The notes below the pieces were generated by a model that made no database searches, was not told the DNA's origin, and saw nothing but the letters and a program-made list of their open reading frames with translations. This document shows, in pieces, positions 10,901-19,952 of a DNA stretch of 48,046 nucleotides. The stretch's first letter is position 1, and every line of letters starts with the position of its first letter. The DNA comes from Mesostigma viride (Eukaryota; Streptophyta; Mesostigmatophyceae; Mesostigmatales; Mesostigmataceae), in contig RPFO01001059.1 in assembly GCA_009746045.1 (NCBI GenBank), positions 1 to 48,046 on the forward strand, read 5' to 3'. The position numbers were made by a program, and so were the translations under genes.

Positions 10901-12528
10901 GGCCCACCGTCACACTGACCACGGCCAGCTCGACGCCGACCGGCAACCCGGTCCAGGTGACCGCCACGTTCAGCGCCGCCGTCACCGGGTTCGAGTTGGG
11001 CGACATCGCCCTCACCAACGCGACGGCCTCTAATCTGGCCGGCCCGTTCCTGAGCAACAATTACACGTTCGACGTGACCGCGCTGACCGCCTACCAAGCC
11101 ACGACGGTGGCCGTGGGCGCGAACGCCGCCTACGACACCGCGCTCGGAGCCGCGGTAGGCAACACGGCATCCTCCACCCTGTCCTTCACGTACTCCCCTC
11201 CGACGGTGACTCTCGCGACGACCGCGGGCTCGACGCCCACCACCAGCCCCGTGGACGTGACGGCCACGTTCAGCACGTCGGTCACGGGGTTCGCCTTGGG
11301 CGACATCACCGTGACCAACGGGACCGCCGCCAACCTGACCGGCAGCGGGGCGTCGTACGCCTTCCAGGTGACGCCCACGACCGCCTACTCCTCCACGTCC
11401 GTCAGCGTGGGCGCCGGCACCGTCGTGGACGCTTCAGGGAACGCCAACGTGGCTTCCAACACGCTGTCTTTCACGTATGCCCCTCAGCCCACCGTCACGC
11501 TGTCAACGTCCGCGGGGTCCACTTCCGCCTGGAGTTTCATATCCGCGACGGCGACTTTCAGTCGAGCGGTGACCGGTTTCGCGTTGGGCGACATCACGGT
11601 GACAAACGGGACCGCCTCCAATTTGGTCGGCAGCGGGGCGTCGTACACGTTCAACGTGACGGCGACGACGGCCAATTCCGCCACGTCCTTCAGCGTCGGC
11701 GCAGGGGCCGTGACAGACGCGGTGTTCGGGACCGGCAACTCGGCTTCGAACTCGCTTTCGTTCACCTATACGCCATACAACCCCGCCACCGACTCGTCCC
11801 TGTACGCGTGGTACGATCCCACGGACTCGTCGACGCTGTACAGCGACACCAATTTTACCACGCTCGCCACGACTTCAGTAAGGGGCATGAAAGACAAGAA
11901 GGGGACCCAGCACTTACTGTGCTTCACCGCCAATGCGCCGACCATCGACAACACTAGCTTAAACTCTAAGCGGTCTCTTCAATTCAGTTACAGTTTGCGT
12001 AACGGGCTCCAGAGCGACGGGTTTTTTTGGGGTCGTCCGCAAAACACCTTGATTGTCGTCGCAAAATCAAACACCCCGAGTGTTTACCCTCGACTATCAG
12101 GTAGTAGCTTGAAAGGCCTCGTTGTCGGTGCTCAAAGTAATTACGGACTGGGCATATGCAACAACTGCGACGATTACAAGTTTTATGCGCTTTTGGGTAC
12201 CGACGGAGCCACTCAACCGATCTGCACGAATGCAGAGTTTTACGACGGCCGGGCGCACGTGCTGGCGCTGTCGTGCGACCTAGGAAGCACGCCAAAAACG
12301 TCCATCACCAGATTTGATGGTAGAGATGGTGGGGCGTACACCGGTACGGCGGTACAGAATCCCGGAAGGATCTGCGTGGGCGCAGATATAGATTGGAGCA
12401 CTCGTAACTGGGACGGATGGACCGGCGAGATCCTGATCTACAGCACCGCCAAGACCGCGGCCGAGCTCGAACAGATCCGCATCTACCTCTCGGAAAAGTG
12501 GGGCACTCCCGCCACACCCCCCGCGTAA
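7959..12528 (+). CDS. Giant adhesin-like protein with Ig-like repeats and LamG-like domains (two frame breaks)
   Basis: About 1,523 aa when the breaks at 8966-8971 (G6) and 9513-9518 (C6) are each read as one missing base. The three pieces in the deposited sequence are 7959-9113, a second frame to 9529, and a third to 12528. The N-terminal 330 aa form a fibre-like head. About seven repeats of 80-90 aa follow, with the pattern TATFS..VTGF..GDI.VTNG..SN..GSG..YTF.VTP, like bacterial Big_12-type Ig domains. Two LamG-like domains start with LYAWYDP and end with GEILIYNTAKT..EL..IRGYL..KWGTP (about 9835-10600 and 11800-12520). This architecture is known from bacterial surface adhesins. A role as a long virion fibre for host attachment is inference, and horizontal acquisition is plausible. 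Confidence 0.7.
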
Positions 12529-12568
12529 TCCATAAATACCGAGACGCCCTCCGCCCCCCATCCACGAC

Positions 12569-13552
12569 ATGGCCACAGCCACGCCCGAGACGCGCGCGGA
12601 CGGCGCGGACACCCCCGCCCCCGAAACGAGTGGCGCAGCGGACGCCGCGGAGGCGCCCAAGCCCCCCAGGAGCGCGCTGCAGTCGTACCTCGCCCCGGTG
12701 CGCGCCGACGGGCCGAGCGGGGCTGACATCTTCGCGGGCAAGATCCGCGTCACGCCCGACGGCCTCGCGTCGGTCATCGACCTCGTGAGGGTGATTTGCT
12801 TCATGGACGAGAATGGGACGTTCGCCAGTGACTCCAAGAACAGTGCGCTGAGATACTGGGCGAGGCTTGAGAAGGAGCATTCGGAACTCCGGACAAATTG
12901 TCCGGAGTTCACTTTTCCCGGTAAGGGGCAGCGGGCAACCCCTGTGGCGACCAGGAATGTGCTTGTCCAGATCGTAATGGTGCTCCCTGGGCGCCGCGCC
13001 GACGCCTTCCGCCAGCATATGGCCGACTTCATCGAGCGCTACTTGGACGGAGACAGGTCCCTGGCGGACGAGATATACGCCCGCGCCGACGCCCGGGACG
13101 CCAACCTGGATAGGGAACCCCGGATCCAATCGTGCGAGTCGACCAAGGCCGCCATGAAAAGCCTCCACGACAACAAGAAGGACGCCAAGAGGAGCGACTA
13201 CGCCGCGGTGAACAACCTCGCCAACGAGCTAGTGACTGGTTACGCCTGCACCGCGGACTACCGCAAGTCGCAGGGGCTGACCAAGCCCAGCCAGCTCACC
13301 CGCGACACCTTCACCGACAAGATGAACCACCTGACCAGCTTCTTCAACATCCAGCAAGCCGAGAACGTGAAGGCCGGCCGCGACCCGGTAGCCAGCGCCG
13401 TGCAGATCCGCAACTCCATCGCCCCGGGTCTCAGGCAGATGGGGTACTACGACAGCATCGCCGGGAAGAGAGACCAGGCCGTCGTGAACGAGAACAAGCG
13501 CCTCATGGAACAGCACCGGGAGGCGCAGGCCAAGAGGATCAAGAGTGCATGA
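12569..13552 (+). CDS. Bro/MSV199-like DNA-binding domain protein (paralogue of 47035-47883)
   Basis: 327 aa. The 40 aa N-terminal tail is Ala/Pro-rich. Residues 45-165 carry IFAGKIRVTPDG, then FPGKGQRATPVATRN, IVMVLPGRRA and YLDGDRSLADEI. This pattern occurs in Bro-N/MSV199/KilA-N-type DNA-binding proteins of large DNA viruses and some hosts. The C-terminal 150 aa are helical and charged. The second copy at the other end of the window shares both halves. An AATAAA lies 30 nt past the stop. A role in regulation or genome binding is usual for the family but not shown here; the family assignment is by pattern only. Confidence 0.6.
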   Translation: MATATPETRADGADTPAPETSGAADAAEAPKPPRSALQSYLAPVRADGPSGADIFAGKIRVTPDGLASVIDLVRVICFMDENGTFASDSKNSALRYWARLEKEHSELRTNCPEFTFPGKGQRATPVATRNVLVQIVMVLPGRRADAFRQHMADFIERYLDGDRSLADEIYARADARDANLDREPRIQSCESTKAAMKSLHDNKKDAKRSDYAAVNNLANELVTGYACTADYRKSQGLTKPSQLTRDTFTDKMNHLTSFFNIQQAENVKAGRDPVASAVQIRNSIAPGLRQMGYYDSIAGKRDQAVVNENKRLMEQHREAQAKRIKSA

Positions 13553-13581
13553 ATAGTATAGTGGGCGCGCTTAACGATGAG

Positions 13582-13587
13582 AATAAA
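13582..13587 (+). terminator. AATAAA polyadenylation-like signal
   Basis: AATAAA (inside GAATAAATAATC) lies 30 nt past the stop of the Bro/MSV199-like gene, at the convergence with the minus-strand gene ending at 13617. Confidence 0.4.
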
Positions 13588-13616
13588 TAATCTTTGTTCG
13601 CTGTATAATCAGATTC

Positions 13617-13941
13617 TCAGCACTTGATCCGCTTCGCCCCGCCCCGTTCGAATCTGGCCTGGTTCAGGGGGCGGGTCAGGAGCAGGTCGTCTTTCATGTC
13701 CTGTCTGTTCCTCTTGAATAGCCACCAGTTCTCGAATAGCTTCCTGCCATTGGAGGCGGCATGGCACAGCTAGGTCCTTGCCCAGAATCAGTTTGTCATG
13801 CTTACGGACTTTGATTTCCTTTGTTTCATCTACCACAAAATCGGGTAAAGATCGAAGAGTGAAAACCCAATGCTTATCGTTTTCCCTAGCTAATATAAAA
13901 AGCGGGTGCGTGAAAGGGCTCGAGACGGTGTTAAGAGCCAT
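13617..13941 (-). CDS. Short paralogue of the neighbouring PD-(D/E)XK gene's N-terminal domain (frame break)
   Basis: About 107 aa. The first 60 aa (HWVFTLRS, then EIKVRKHDKL) match the N-terminal region of the gene at 13980-14729 (FWVFSMRP, DVRVRKCD). In the deposited frame the protein continues as Pro-rich sequence. A different frame from about 13765 onward reads AASNGRKLFENWW, which matches AASNGKKRN in the paralogue, and stops at 13617. This break is not at a homopolymer and is in the opposite phase (one extra base or two missing). It lacks any nuclease motif, so it may be a degraded copy or a stand-alone DNA-binding domain. Confidence 0.5.
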
Positions 13942-13979
13942 TGTTGTTTGGTATTATGCGACATAAAAAAGTTGCTGTT

Positions 13980-14729
13980 TTAAGCGCACTGACGGCGTCT
14001 CTTATTCGAGATCACAATGCTGGGGTCTGTGGTCACAGTGATGCCCACTGTCTTGCACCCTTCCTTGATGAGGGTGTATTGATGAGTAGACAGGCGCGTC
14101 GTTTTTTTGCATCCGAAAAGATGGAGCCTCTTCTCGTGTTGTGGAAAGTTCAGTCCATACATTAGCAGCTGGCCCACTCCGGTCATCCAGCTGCGAACCT
14201 CTTTCACCTCTATGATTGTCTTTGGCTCGTAAGCCACAATATCGATGTATCCGTGAAGGCATCGGACTTCGCATTCGCCATTGACGCTCCTTGCGAGTTC
14301 CTCTTGGATTTGTTTCTCCACCTGCTCGTGTGGGGCTTTGCGTATCCAGTTGAGAACTTCGGGGAGGACGCTCCTGTCAGCCCATACCCCTCGGTCTTCA
14401 TTGGTGGAGGTCGTCACAATACTCAGGAGCGAGTTCCTGTTATCGTTTCCCCTCAGCAATCGTGTCCAAGCGGTGGCGTTTCGCTTCTTTCCATTTGATG
14501 CGGCAACCACAGTTGCTGTTAGATGCACGCGCCCATCGCACTTCCGCACACGAACGTCTTTGGACGTATCGACATCCATCCCCTCTCGCGGCCTCATGGA
14601 GAACACCCAGAACCCGGGCTCCTCTCGCTTAAAGGCCAGGTAGTCCGCATAGGTCGACTCCGCCCATGCCCTGTCCACCGCGTCCACGCTCGCAGGCGAA
14701 ATCGAGGTTGTTGCATCCGTCCCATCCAT
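13980..14729 (-). CDS. PD-(D/E)XK-type endonuclease-like protein
   Basis: 249 aa. Residues 155-215 read GYIDIVAYEPKTIIEVKEV and then WMTGVGQLLMYGL. This is the classical D-x(8-12)-E-x-K core followed by a Q-x3-Y helix of restriction-endonuclease-fold nucleases. The N-terminal domain (FWVFSMRP..VRVRK) is shared with the short gene downstream. The region is less GC-rich than its surroundings and a tRNA gene lies 28 nt upstream of the start, a setting common for mobile nuclease genes. The substrate is unknown; the nuclease fold call is fairly secure from the motif. Confidence 0.6.
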   Translation of the reverse strand: MDGTDATTSISPASVDAVDRAWAESTYADYLAFKREEPGFWVFSMRPREGMDVDTSKDVRVRKCDGRVHLTATVVAASNGKKRNATAWTRLLRGNDNRNSLLSIVTTSTNEDRGVWADRSVLPEVLNWIRKAPHEQVEKQIQEELARSVNGECEVRCLHGYIDIVAYEPKTIIEVKEVRSWMTGVGQLLMYGLNFPQHEKRLHLFGCKKTTRLSTHQYTLIKEGCKTVGITVTTDPSIVISNKRRRQCA

Positions 14730-14757
14730 CGTGGTTTGTTTTGCAGTGTAACCTACC

Positions 14758-14830
14758 GTTCTGGTAGCTCAACCGGTAGAGCGCTGGCCTTATGAGCCAG
14801 AGGTTGCGGGTCCGAATCCCGTCCAGAACA
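14758..14830 (+). tRNA. trnI-UAU: tRNA-Ile (anticodon UAU)
   Basis: A complete cloverleaf. The acceptor stem is GTTCTGG/CCAGAAC (7 perfect pairs). The D-arm is GCTC..GAGC and the anticodon arm CTGGC-CTTATGA-GCCAG (anticodon TAT, decoding AUA). The T-arm is GCGGG-TCCGAAT-CCCGT, with discriminator A at 14830. No intron and no encoded CCA. AUA should be a rare codon in so GC-rich a genome, so the tRNA may compensate for poor host decoding. Confidence 0.93.
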
Positions 14831-14951
14831 CTCGCCGCCCGAACGTGACGCCAACCAACGATTCACCCATCTGCAGATATTGAGGACCGCAAGGGCGGAT
14901 AAATTGCTCGCGAATCCTCGTGCGAAGAGGTCCGCGTACGGATCCTCGCTC

Positions 14952-15385
14952 ATGGCCACAATCGATTGTATTACATTTTATTTTCTATCAGGACGGTAAA
15001 TGAGGTGCAGCGCGCTCACGAAACGCGGGGTGCGGTGCTCGAACGCGACCAAGGGGCTCCACCGCCTCCCGCCCCCAAGGTGGAAAGAAAGACGCTACCA
15101 AACATCGAGCAGTACGTGACGGTACAGCTCCCTTGGGGGGCACCACCCCCGGTTGATAGGCAACCGGAAAGAGAGAGGTCGATGATGATCATGCAAGACA
15201 TGATGAGGGCATGGCCTGATCCGCCGCCGTACATCGACGACCGTGCGCGCGAGGAGGACGCGGCTGCCTGGGCGCAGATCGAGGCCGCCAGGAATGCACC
15301 GCGGGCTTTGCCTCGGACCCAGGCGAGGGGGCGTGGAAAGGCGTCCGGCACGGGGTTCTTCGGGCGCATGTTCGGTCGCGGATAG
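14952..15385 (+). CDS. Pro/Arg-rich small protein (frame break near start)
   Basis: About 144 aa. The open frame 14966-15385 has no ATG near its beginning. The ATG at 14952 is one frame away, and a single missing base in the T-rich stretch at 14972-14985 would join them. The protein has Pro-rich segments (APPPPAPKVERK, WPDPPPYIDDR), a Met-rich stretch and a basic Gly-rich end (GRGKASGTGFFGRMFGRG). No family recognised. The stretch TTTTATTTTCTATCAG at the break also resembles a 3' splice site, so a short upstream exon is an alternative. Confidence 0.45.
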
Positions 15386-15389
15386 TCGC

Positions 15390-16533
15390 CTACCTCCTCG
15401 TGGCCGCGCGCCTCTTGCGGTACCGCCGCGCCTTGACCTGGTGGGATGGACCGGCCCCGTCCGACCCCTTCTTCTTCGCGGCCTTCCTCTCGGCCTTTTT
15501 CTCGGCCTCTTCGAAATCGAACATCTCCCCGGGCACGTGCTGCGTCCGGCCCGATCTGCGGATGCCTTCGCGAGCACGCTCCGGCGCCCTTGGTCGCGCC
15601 CCCGCGAGACCCAGTTCCGGACTGATCATCCGCATCATTTGTTGATTTCTTAATGGCACCAAGTCCCCCGATGCCATTGTTAGTGTGCTTACCGCCTGCT
15701 GTACGTCACGTTCCTGACCTCTCTCAGACAGCGCGAGGGGGGCATAAACTGCTGCTGCTGGATTGGCTAGATGGGCTGGGGGGAGGGCCTCCCACATAGC
15801 TTGCTGGCGGGCTACCTCTGCCTGCTCCTCCGCGAACAATTTTTCCTGGCGTTGTCGCATCCTCTCGAGGCTGGCTCGGTCGGGGTTGGGTTTCTTCCTT
15901 TCGCGCACTATGCGAGCTTGGATCTCCTCGATTTTGCTATCGAGCACGTCCATGCGCTTCGACATCTTGTTGACCAGCACGCGACCCATGTTCTCTTTGA
16001 TGACGATCTCAAGGTCCCGCAGTTGCTTTCTGAGCGCCGACCGCGTACTCGATGTCAGCCTGCTACCGTCATCCCTTGTTGTGCGCTCTTGAAGTTCGGC
16101 CTGTCGCGTCATCCACTCGGCGAGCAATTTGCGAATATGCAGCATTCTCTCAGCACGTCTCGGTCGATGAGTGCCGACCTCACTTCGGACGGTATCACCT
16201 CCTTTACTCGATCGTAGTTGAGTATCGCGCGACGAGGCTGAGCACCTATCAGCGAGTCGTTGAAATCCCGATCCCTGTTCTTAGCCTTTTTCTGGAGTCT
16301 CCACTCCGATTCCGAGAGCTCCTTCTCCCAAGTCAGCGCCAAGTCTAGCTGGTTCCGGAATGCGATATCAGAAGGAGCATTGCCAACAATAATTCTTGCA
16401 CGAGAGTGGCCATCGGTCGACTTGCTACGTAGTCGATAACGCTTTTTGGGAGACTTATACGACGAGTCTCTTTTTCTTCCTTGAGTGTTTCCGGACTCGT
16501 GTCTTCCATTGGGCCCATCTCGAGGAGTCTCAT
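15390..16533 (-). CDS. Coiled-coil protein, probably one gene broken by two frame shifts
   Basis: About 381 aa if three overlapping minus-strand frames are one gene (starts at 16533, 16342 and 16145). The first join fits one missing base in the A5 run near 16471. The second, near 16145, has no homopolymer and could instead be a real start (ATG 16145, 251 aa, 37 nt overlap). Residues about 140-270 are strongly coiled-coil (Glu/Lys/Arg/Gln heptads). The C-terminus is Lys/Arg-rich (KKAERKAAKKK, ending RRYRKRRAATRR). It resembles basic virion core proteins in composition only; function unknown. Confidence 0.5.
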
Positions 16534-16613
16534 TTTTGTAAAGGTCGCGTTAACAATTGCACAGATTTTTTATGCGTCAGACTAGCCAGAAGAATTTTAT
16601 TGACATTATTAGT

Positions 16614-16620
16614 TATATAC
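16614..16620 (+). promoter_or_regulatory. TATATAC box of gene 16622-16926
   Basis: TATATAC ends 1 nt before the ATG at 16622 in an AT-rich stretch. The same TATA(C) element precedes many starts in this window, generally within about 40 nt of the ATG. Confidence 0.5.
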
Positions 16621-16621
16621 C

Positions 16622-16926
16622 ATGGCGGTCCAGTTCAACGGAAGCCAATTCCACGCGAACAACAACAACGAGAGGAGGCGGCGAGACGGAAACGATTCCG
16701 CGCTGCCCCTGAAGAACCTCGTGATCATCCTGTCGATAGTCGCCATCGCCATCGGGGGGTACATGGTCTGGCGGCGCTCCCGCCGCGGCCCGTCCACCGC
16801 GGCCTACTACGCCGCCCCCGTCTCCTTCGCCCCGTCGGCCCCGTACGATTTGGGAGACGTGGGGGGAGCGTCAGCGCGGGCCGATCGATGGGCGGCGGCT
16901 TCAATCAGTCGATGTTGGTAGCGTGA
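16622..16926 (+). CDS. Single-pass membrane protein (frame break at G6)
   Basis: About 101 aa. The N-terminus is Asn/Arg-rich and polar. A membrane segment (LVIILSIVAIAIGGYMVW) spans about residues 35-52, followed by basic residues, a type that fits virion membrane proteins of large DNA viruses. The deposited frame ends at 16921. Reading one missing base in the G-run at 16861-16866 gives a Gly/Ser-rich tail ending at 16926. It converges with the gene at 16901-17638. Confidence 0.6.
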
Positions 16927-17638
16927 GCGCCGACGAGGACCCCACCACCTCGTCCGGCGGCGCCTCCAGGCGCACCTCCGTCGGCACGGCCACGTCCGCC
17001 TGCACCTCGCCCGCCTCGCCCGCCTCGCCCGCCTCCTTGGTCGCCAGCGCCCGCTGCTCGTTGAACCGCTTGAACTTCTCCCGCTCGGAGTGGTACCGGC
17101 CCATGATCTTGCCCAGACGGTCGTCCACGTACTCGTGCTTGACGTCCCCGCGCAGGTCGTCCGGGAGGGGCAGCACCAGCCAGTTGTACATGCTCACCAC
17201 GTAGATGTCGAAATTCGGGTCGGCCTTCATCAGCTCCCGCGCGTGCTCGCCCGCCTTCTCCTCGTCCGCGAACACCCCGCGCACCTTCAGCGCCATGTGG
17301 TTGCTGAGGGGGGGCACCACCATGCTCACGACCGCGAACCGCTGGCCGTCCACGTGCAGGTGGGGCGGATCCGCCGTCGCCTGCACCTCCTTCGCGGGCT
17401 TCACGGGAGCGCCGGGCGCCTCGGGGGGGGCCTCCTTGTCACTCTCAGCTGGCGGCGTGCGGGGGCTGGGCGGGTCCGTCGCCGAGTAGGGGGAGGACAC
17501 CGGGATCGGACTCGCCCCCCCATCCGCCGTGGTGGGCATCACCCCGGTCTCCTGGAACGCCTTGTGCTGCTCCTCCGTCAGCACCACCGCCTGGCCCACC
17601 TTCACGTTCATGTACTTGCCGCTGCCCGCCGCCGCCAT
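16901..17638 (-). CDS. DUF5832-like giant-virus protein
   Basis: 245 aa from ATG 17638, chosen because a TATAC box lies just upstream at 17651; an open frame reaches back to 17695. Residues 125-185 (MALKVRGVFADEEKAGEHAR, then DPNFDIYVVSMYNWL) match the DUF5832-type domain found in many nucleocytoviruses, whose function is unknown. Before it is a Pro/Ala-rich linker and after it a charged helix with an EAGEAGEAGE repeat. Probably cytosolic or virion-associated. Confidence 0.6.
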   Translation of the reverse strand: MAAAGSGKYMNVKVGQAVVLTEEQHKAFQETGVMPTTADGGASPIPVSSPYSATDPPSPRTPPAESDKEAPPEAPGAPVKPAKEVQATADPPHLHVDGQRFAVVSMVVPPLSNHMALKVRGVFADEEKAGEHARELMKADPNFDIYVVSMYNWLVLPLPDDLRGDVKHEYVDDRLGKIMGRYHSEREKFKRFNEQRALATKEAGEAGEAGEVQADVAVPTEVRLEAPPDEVVGSSSALTLPTSTD

Positions 17639-18026
17639 GGTTCCGTCTAGTATACCAGTGCCCGCCATTATCTTTTTCCCGCTGTAAGCGAGCACCGGGT
17701 CGCGTTGTAGCTCTTACGGCCACTACGGCTTCGCAAGGTAACCCCCTATTTACTGCTTGTTTTGCTATTTAAATTGAATAGGCAATGGATATATGTTGTT
17801 AATTGATTGATTATTGAATAGGACACCATACTGCTTTATTGTAGGGCCACGGATAGCCCTTTATTCTTCTGGTCGGGTGTTGCCGGTCCCATTCCTTCTC
17901 CTTAGCCTTATTGTTCAGGGGTGGCTGTTAGGAGGTAAAAAGTTCCCATCCCCTGAAGTGGGAAAGTGAGAGCTCTGCCTGCGTTGTTGCCCTCTTTATT
18001 GCGCGCGTGCAGATGGCCAGGGTCGA
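17639..18026. other. Intergenic stretch with an AT-rich patch
   Basis: No gene visible. Positions 17740-17850 are markedly AT-rich compared with the rest of the window. The promoter of the gene at 16901-17638 lies at its left end. Confidence 0.5.
17651..17656 (-). promoter_or_regulatory. TATA(C) box of the DUF5832-like gene
   Basis: On the minus strand GGTATACTAG precedes ATG 17638 by about 12 nt. It supports that start over the longer open frame. Confidence 0.45.
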
Positions 18027-19064
18027 CTAGTATCGCATGGCCTTCTTGAGGATGTCGCGGCACTCGTCGATCACGTCTTGCACGACTTTGCGCGGGTCGT
18101 CCCCGTCGTCCAGGTCCCTCTTGCGCTTGATGCCGACGTCCATGAACTGGTTGGCCACGTCGACGTATCTGTCCAGCAGCTCCTGCCTGCGCTCCTGGTA
18201 GGCGGCCTTCCACTTGGCGGCCTCGGCCTCGAACCTGTCCCTCTCCTGCTCTAGGTTGAACTTGTCCTTGTCGGCCTTCCGCTCGGTGGCCAGCTCGTCC
18301 TGGAAGTGCTGCTTGGCCTGGAACTTGAGCTCCTTGTGGATGGCGGTGACCTGGGCCTGCGCGTCCTCCACCTTGGCGGCGTGCTCCTTGTTGGCCTGCA
18401 CCAGCTCCTTTTGAAGCTTTGCTGCCTCCGCTCTCTCCTTCTCCGATACCGTGACCTTTTCCGCCAGGTCCTTCAACATGGCCACCTGCAGGTTGTGGTG
18501 CTGGTGGATGAGGGCCAGCTGCCTCTCCTGGTGCTCCGAGACCACCGCGAGCAGGCGGTTCTCCATCTCCTCGTCGCGAGCCTTGCCGTTCTCCACGTCC
18601 TGGGCGTAGATGCCCAGTGCCAGCTCGGCCACCTTGAGGGAGTCGCCAGCGAACAGCTCGCTGGCCACCTTCATGGCCACCAGACCAAAGGCCGGGAAAC
18701 GCTGTACAGCCAGGGTAAAAATGAACACCTTGCTAGCATACTGGCCAGATACCGCTGAACGTCCGGGCACGTCGCGCAGGGTGCAGTCCACTCCGTTATC
18801 CTCCAGCACGTTCATGATGTCTTGCACGGCGGCCGTAGAAAGCGCCCGGTCTACCATCTCCTTTTGACGACGACCGTGAGACAGGAGCTTGGTCACATTC
18901 CCTTCTCCAGTAGCCTTGGAAAACGGGATAAGTGCCTCGCACCCCTTGAACGCGCGGAACTCGTACTCATCAGCAAACTCCTTGCAGTCCTGCGGCAGCT
19001 CATCAAAGGGCACAAGGCCAAAGTAGTCTTGGCGCAGGGAGGGGGAGTTGCCGATGAGAGCCAT
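18027..19064 (-). CDS. Coiled-coil protein of unknown function
   Basis: 345 aa, intact. Residues 1-160 look globular (PAFGLVAMKVASELFAGDSL near 140). Residues 165-310 form a long charged coiled coil (KERAEAAKLQKELVQANKEH and similar). The C-terminus is basic then acidic (VGIKRKRDLDDGDDPRKV). A TATAC box lies just upstream of the start. Resembles KilA-N-associated helical proteins only in a general way; I do not assign a family. Confidence 0.65.
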   Translation of the reverse strand: MALIGNSPSLRQDYFGLVPFDELPQDCKEFADEYEFRAFKGCEALIPFSKATGEGNVTKLLSHGRRQKEMVDRALSTAAVQDIMNVLEDNGVDCTLRDVPGRSAVSGQYASKVFIFTLAVQRFPAFGLVAMKVASELFAGDSLKVAELALGIYAQDVENGKARDEEMENRLLAVVSEHQERQLALIHQHHNLQVAMLKDLAEKVTVSEKERAEAAKLQKELVQANKEHAAKVEDAQAQVTAIHKELKFQAKQHFQDELATERKADKDKFNLEQERDRFEAEAAKWKAAYQERRQELLDRYVDVANQFMDVGIKRKRDLDDGDDPRKVVQDVIDECRDILKKAMRY

Positions 19065-19072
19065 TGTCGTGG

Positions 19073-19077
19073 TATAC
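19073..19077 (-). promoter_or_regulatory. TATAC box of gene 18027-19064
   Basis: GGTATACC, palindromic, lies about 8 nt upstream of the ATG at 19064. Confidence 0.45.
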
Positions 19078-19952
19078 CATATGCCAAGAAAGTTTCTGGC
19101 GCTCTGTAAGCGCGCATTGTCGCGTGCTGAGACAAGTCAGCACCAGTGCTGACTTTTTATAAGACCAGTTGATAACCGCGTATCAAGCCTCGACTAAGTA
19201 CGCATAAATGTGGAATTAATTCTTGCATTCCCCATTTGCGCCAGCCCATTTGCTGTCAGGTGCTCGCGGCTCGCGGTCCGGCGCGGTCGTCAGGGTGGGC
19301 GGAGATAATTTACCGTGCTCGATAGGCGAGCGGGCCGGGTGGCGGTGGACCGGCTCGGGCGAACTGGGTCCACCGCGGTAGCGGGTGCGCGAGGGAGGGG
19401 GCGCGGCGGGGCCGGGAGGGGGGTCGACGGTTAGAACTCGGTCCCGAAGTCCGTCCACCGTGGGGGGGCGGGAAAGGGCCGCGAGGGGGTGACGACTTCA
19501 CTCGCGGGGCGGGAGGGCCGGGAGGGGGGTGACGGTGGACGCAGTTCGATGGACGCAGTTGAAATTTTTTTTTGGAGGGGAGGGTTTTTTTGAAAGGGGT
19601 ATACGGGTGGGTGTATGCATCATGGGGTGATGATCATGGGGTCATCATCACGGGGTGACGGAAGGGATGGCTTTTCATTCCCCATAACTTTTATGCTCTT
19701 GAAAAAAAAAAGAAAAAAAGAACTGGGTCCATCGAACTGCGTCCACTTCGACTGTCGAGAACCCCGTCTGGGAGGGTCTTTTATTCCGCGGGGCCGCGAG
19801 AGGGTCGTTTGGTCGTGCGACGGTGGACGCAGTTCGGTCCGGCGATGACGCGCGGGTCGGGCTTCTCGCGGGGTGACCGGCACCGGGAAGGGGGCGGGTG
19901 GACCGCGTTCGAGGGAAAGGGTTTTTTTTTTATCTTTGCATGAGGCAACAAT
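19078..19952. repeat. Non-coding region with dispersed direct and inverted repeats
   Basis: About 870 bp without a credible gene. It carries repeated copies of GGTGGACGCAGTTCG or close variants (about 19533, 19550 and 19820) and their complements (GAACTGGGTCCACCG about 19361, GAACTGGGTCCATCG about 19721, CGAACTGCGTCCACTTCG about 19734). There are G/C homopolymers, an A/T-homopolymer patch (19560-19600 and 19700-19730), and short repeats of GGGGTGATGATCATGGGG near 19624. It looks like a candidate origin or recombination hotspot, by inference. Confidence 0.5.

Noticed and set aside
14753-14953. Minus-strand open frame over the tRNA
   Set aside because: Its last third is the antisense of the tRNA gene, and its only ATG overlaps the start of the plus-strand gene. 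Typical false frame.
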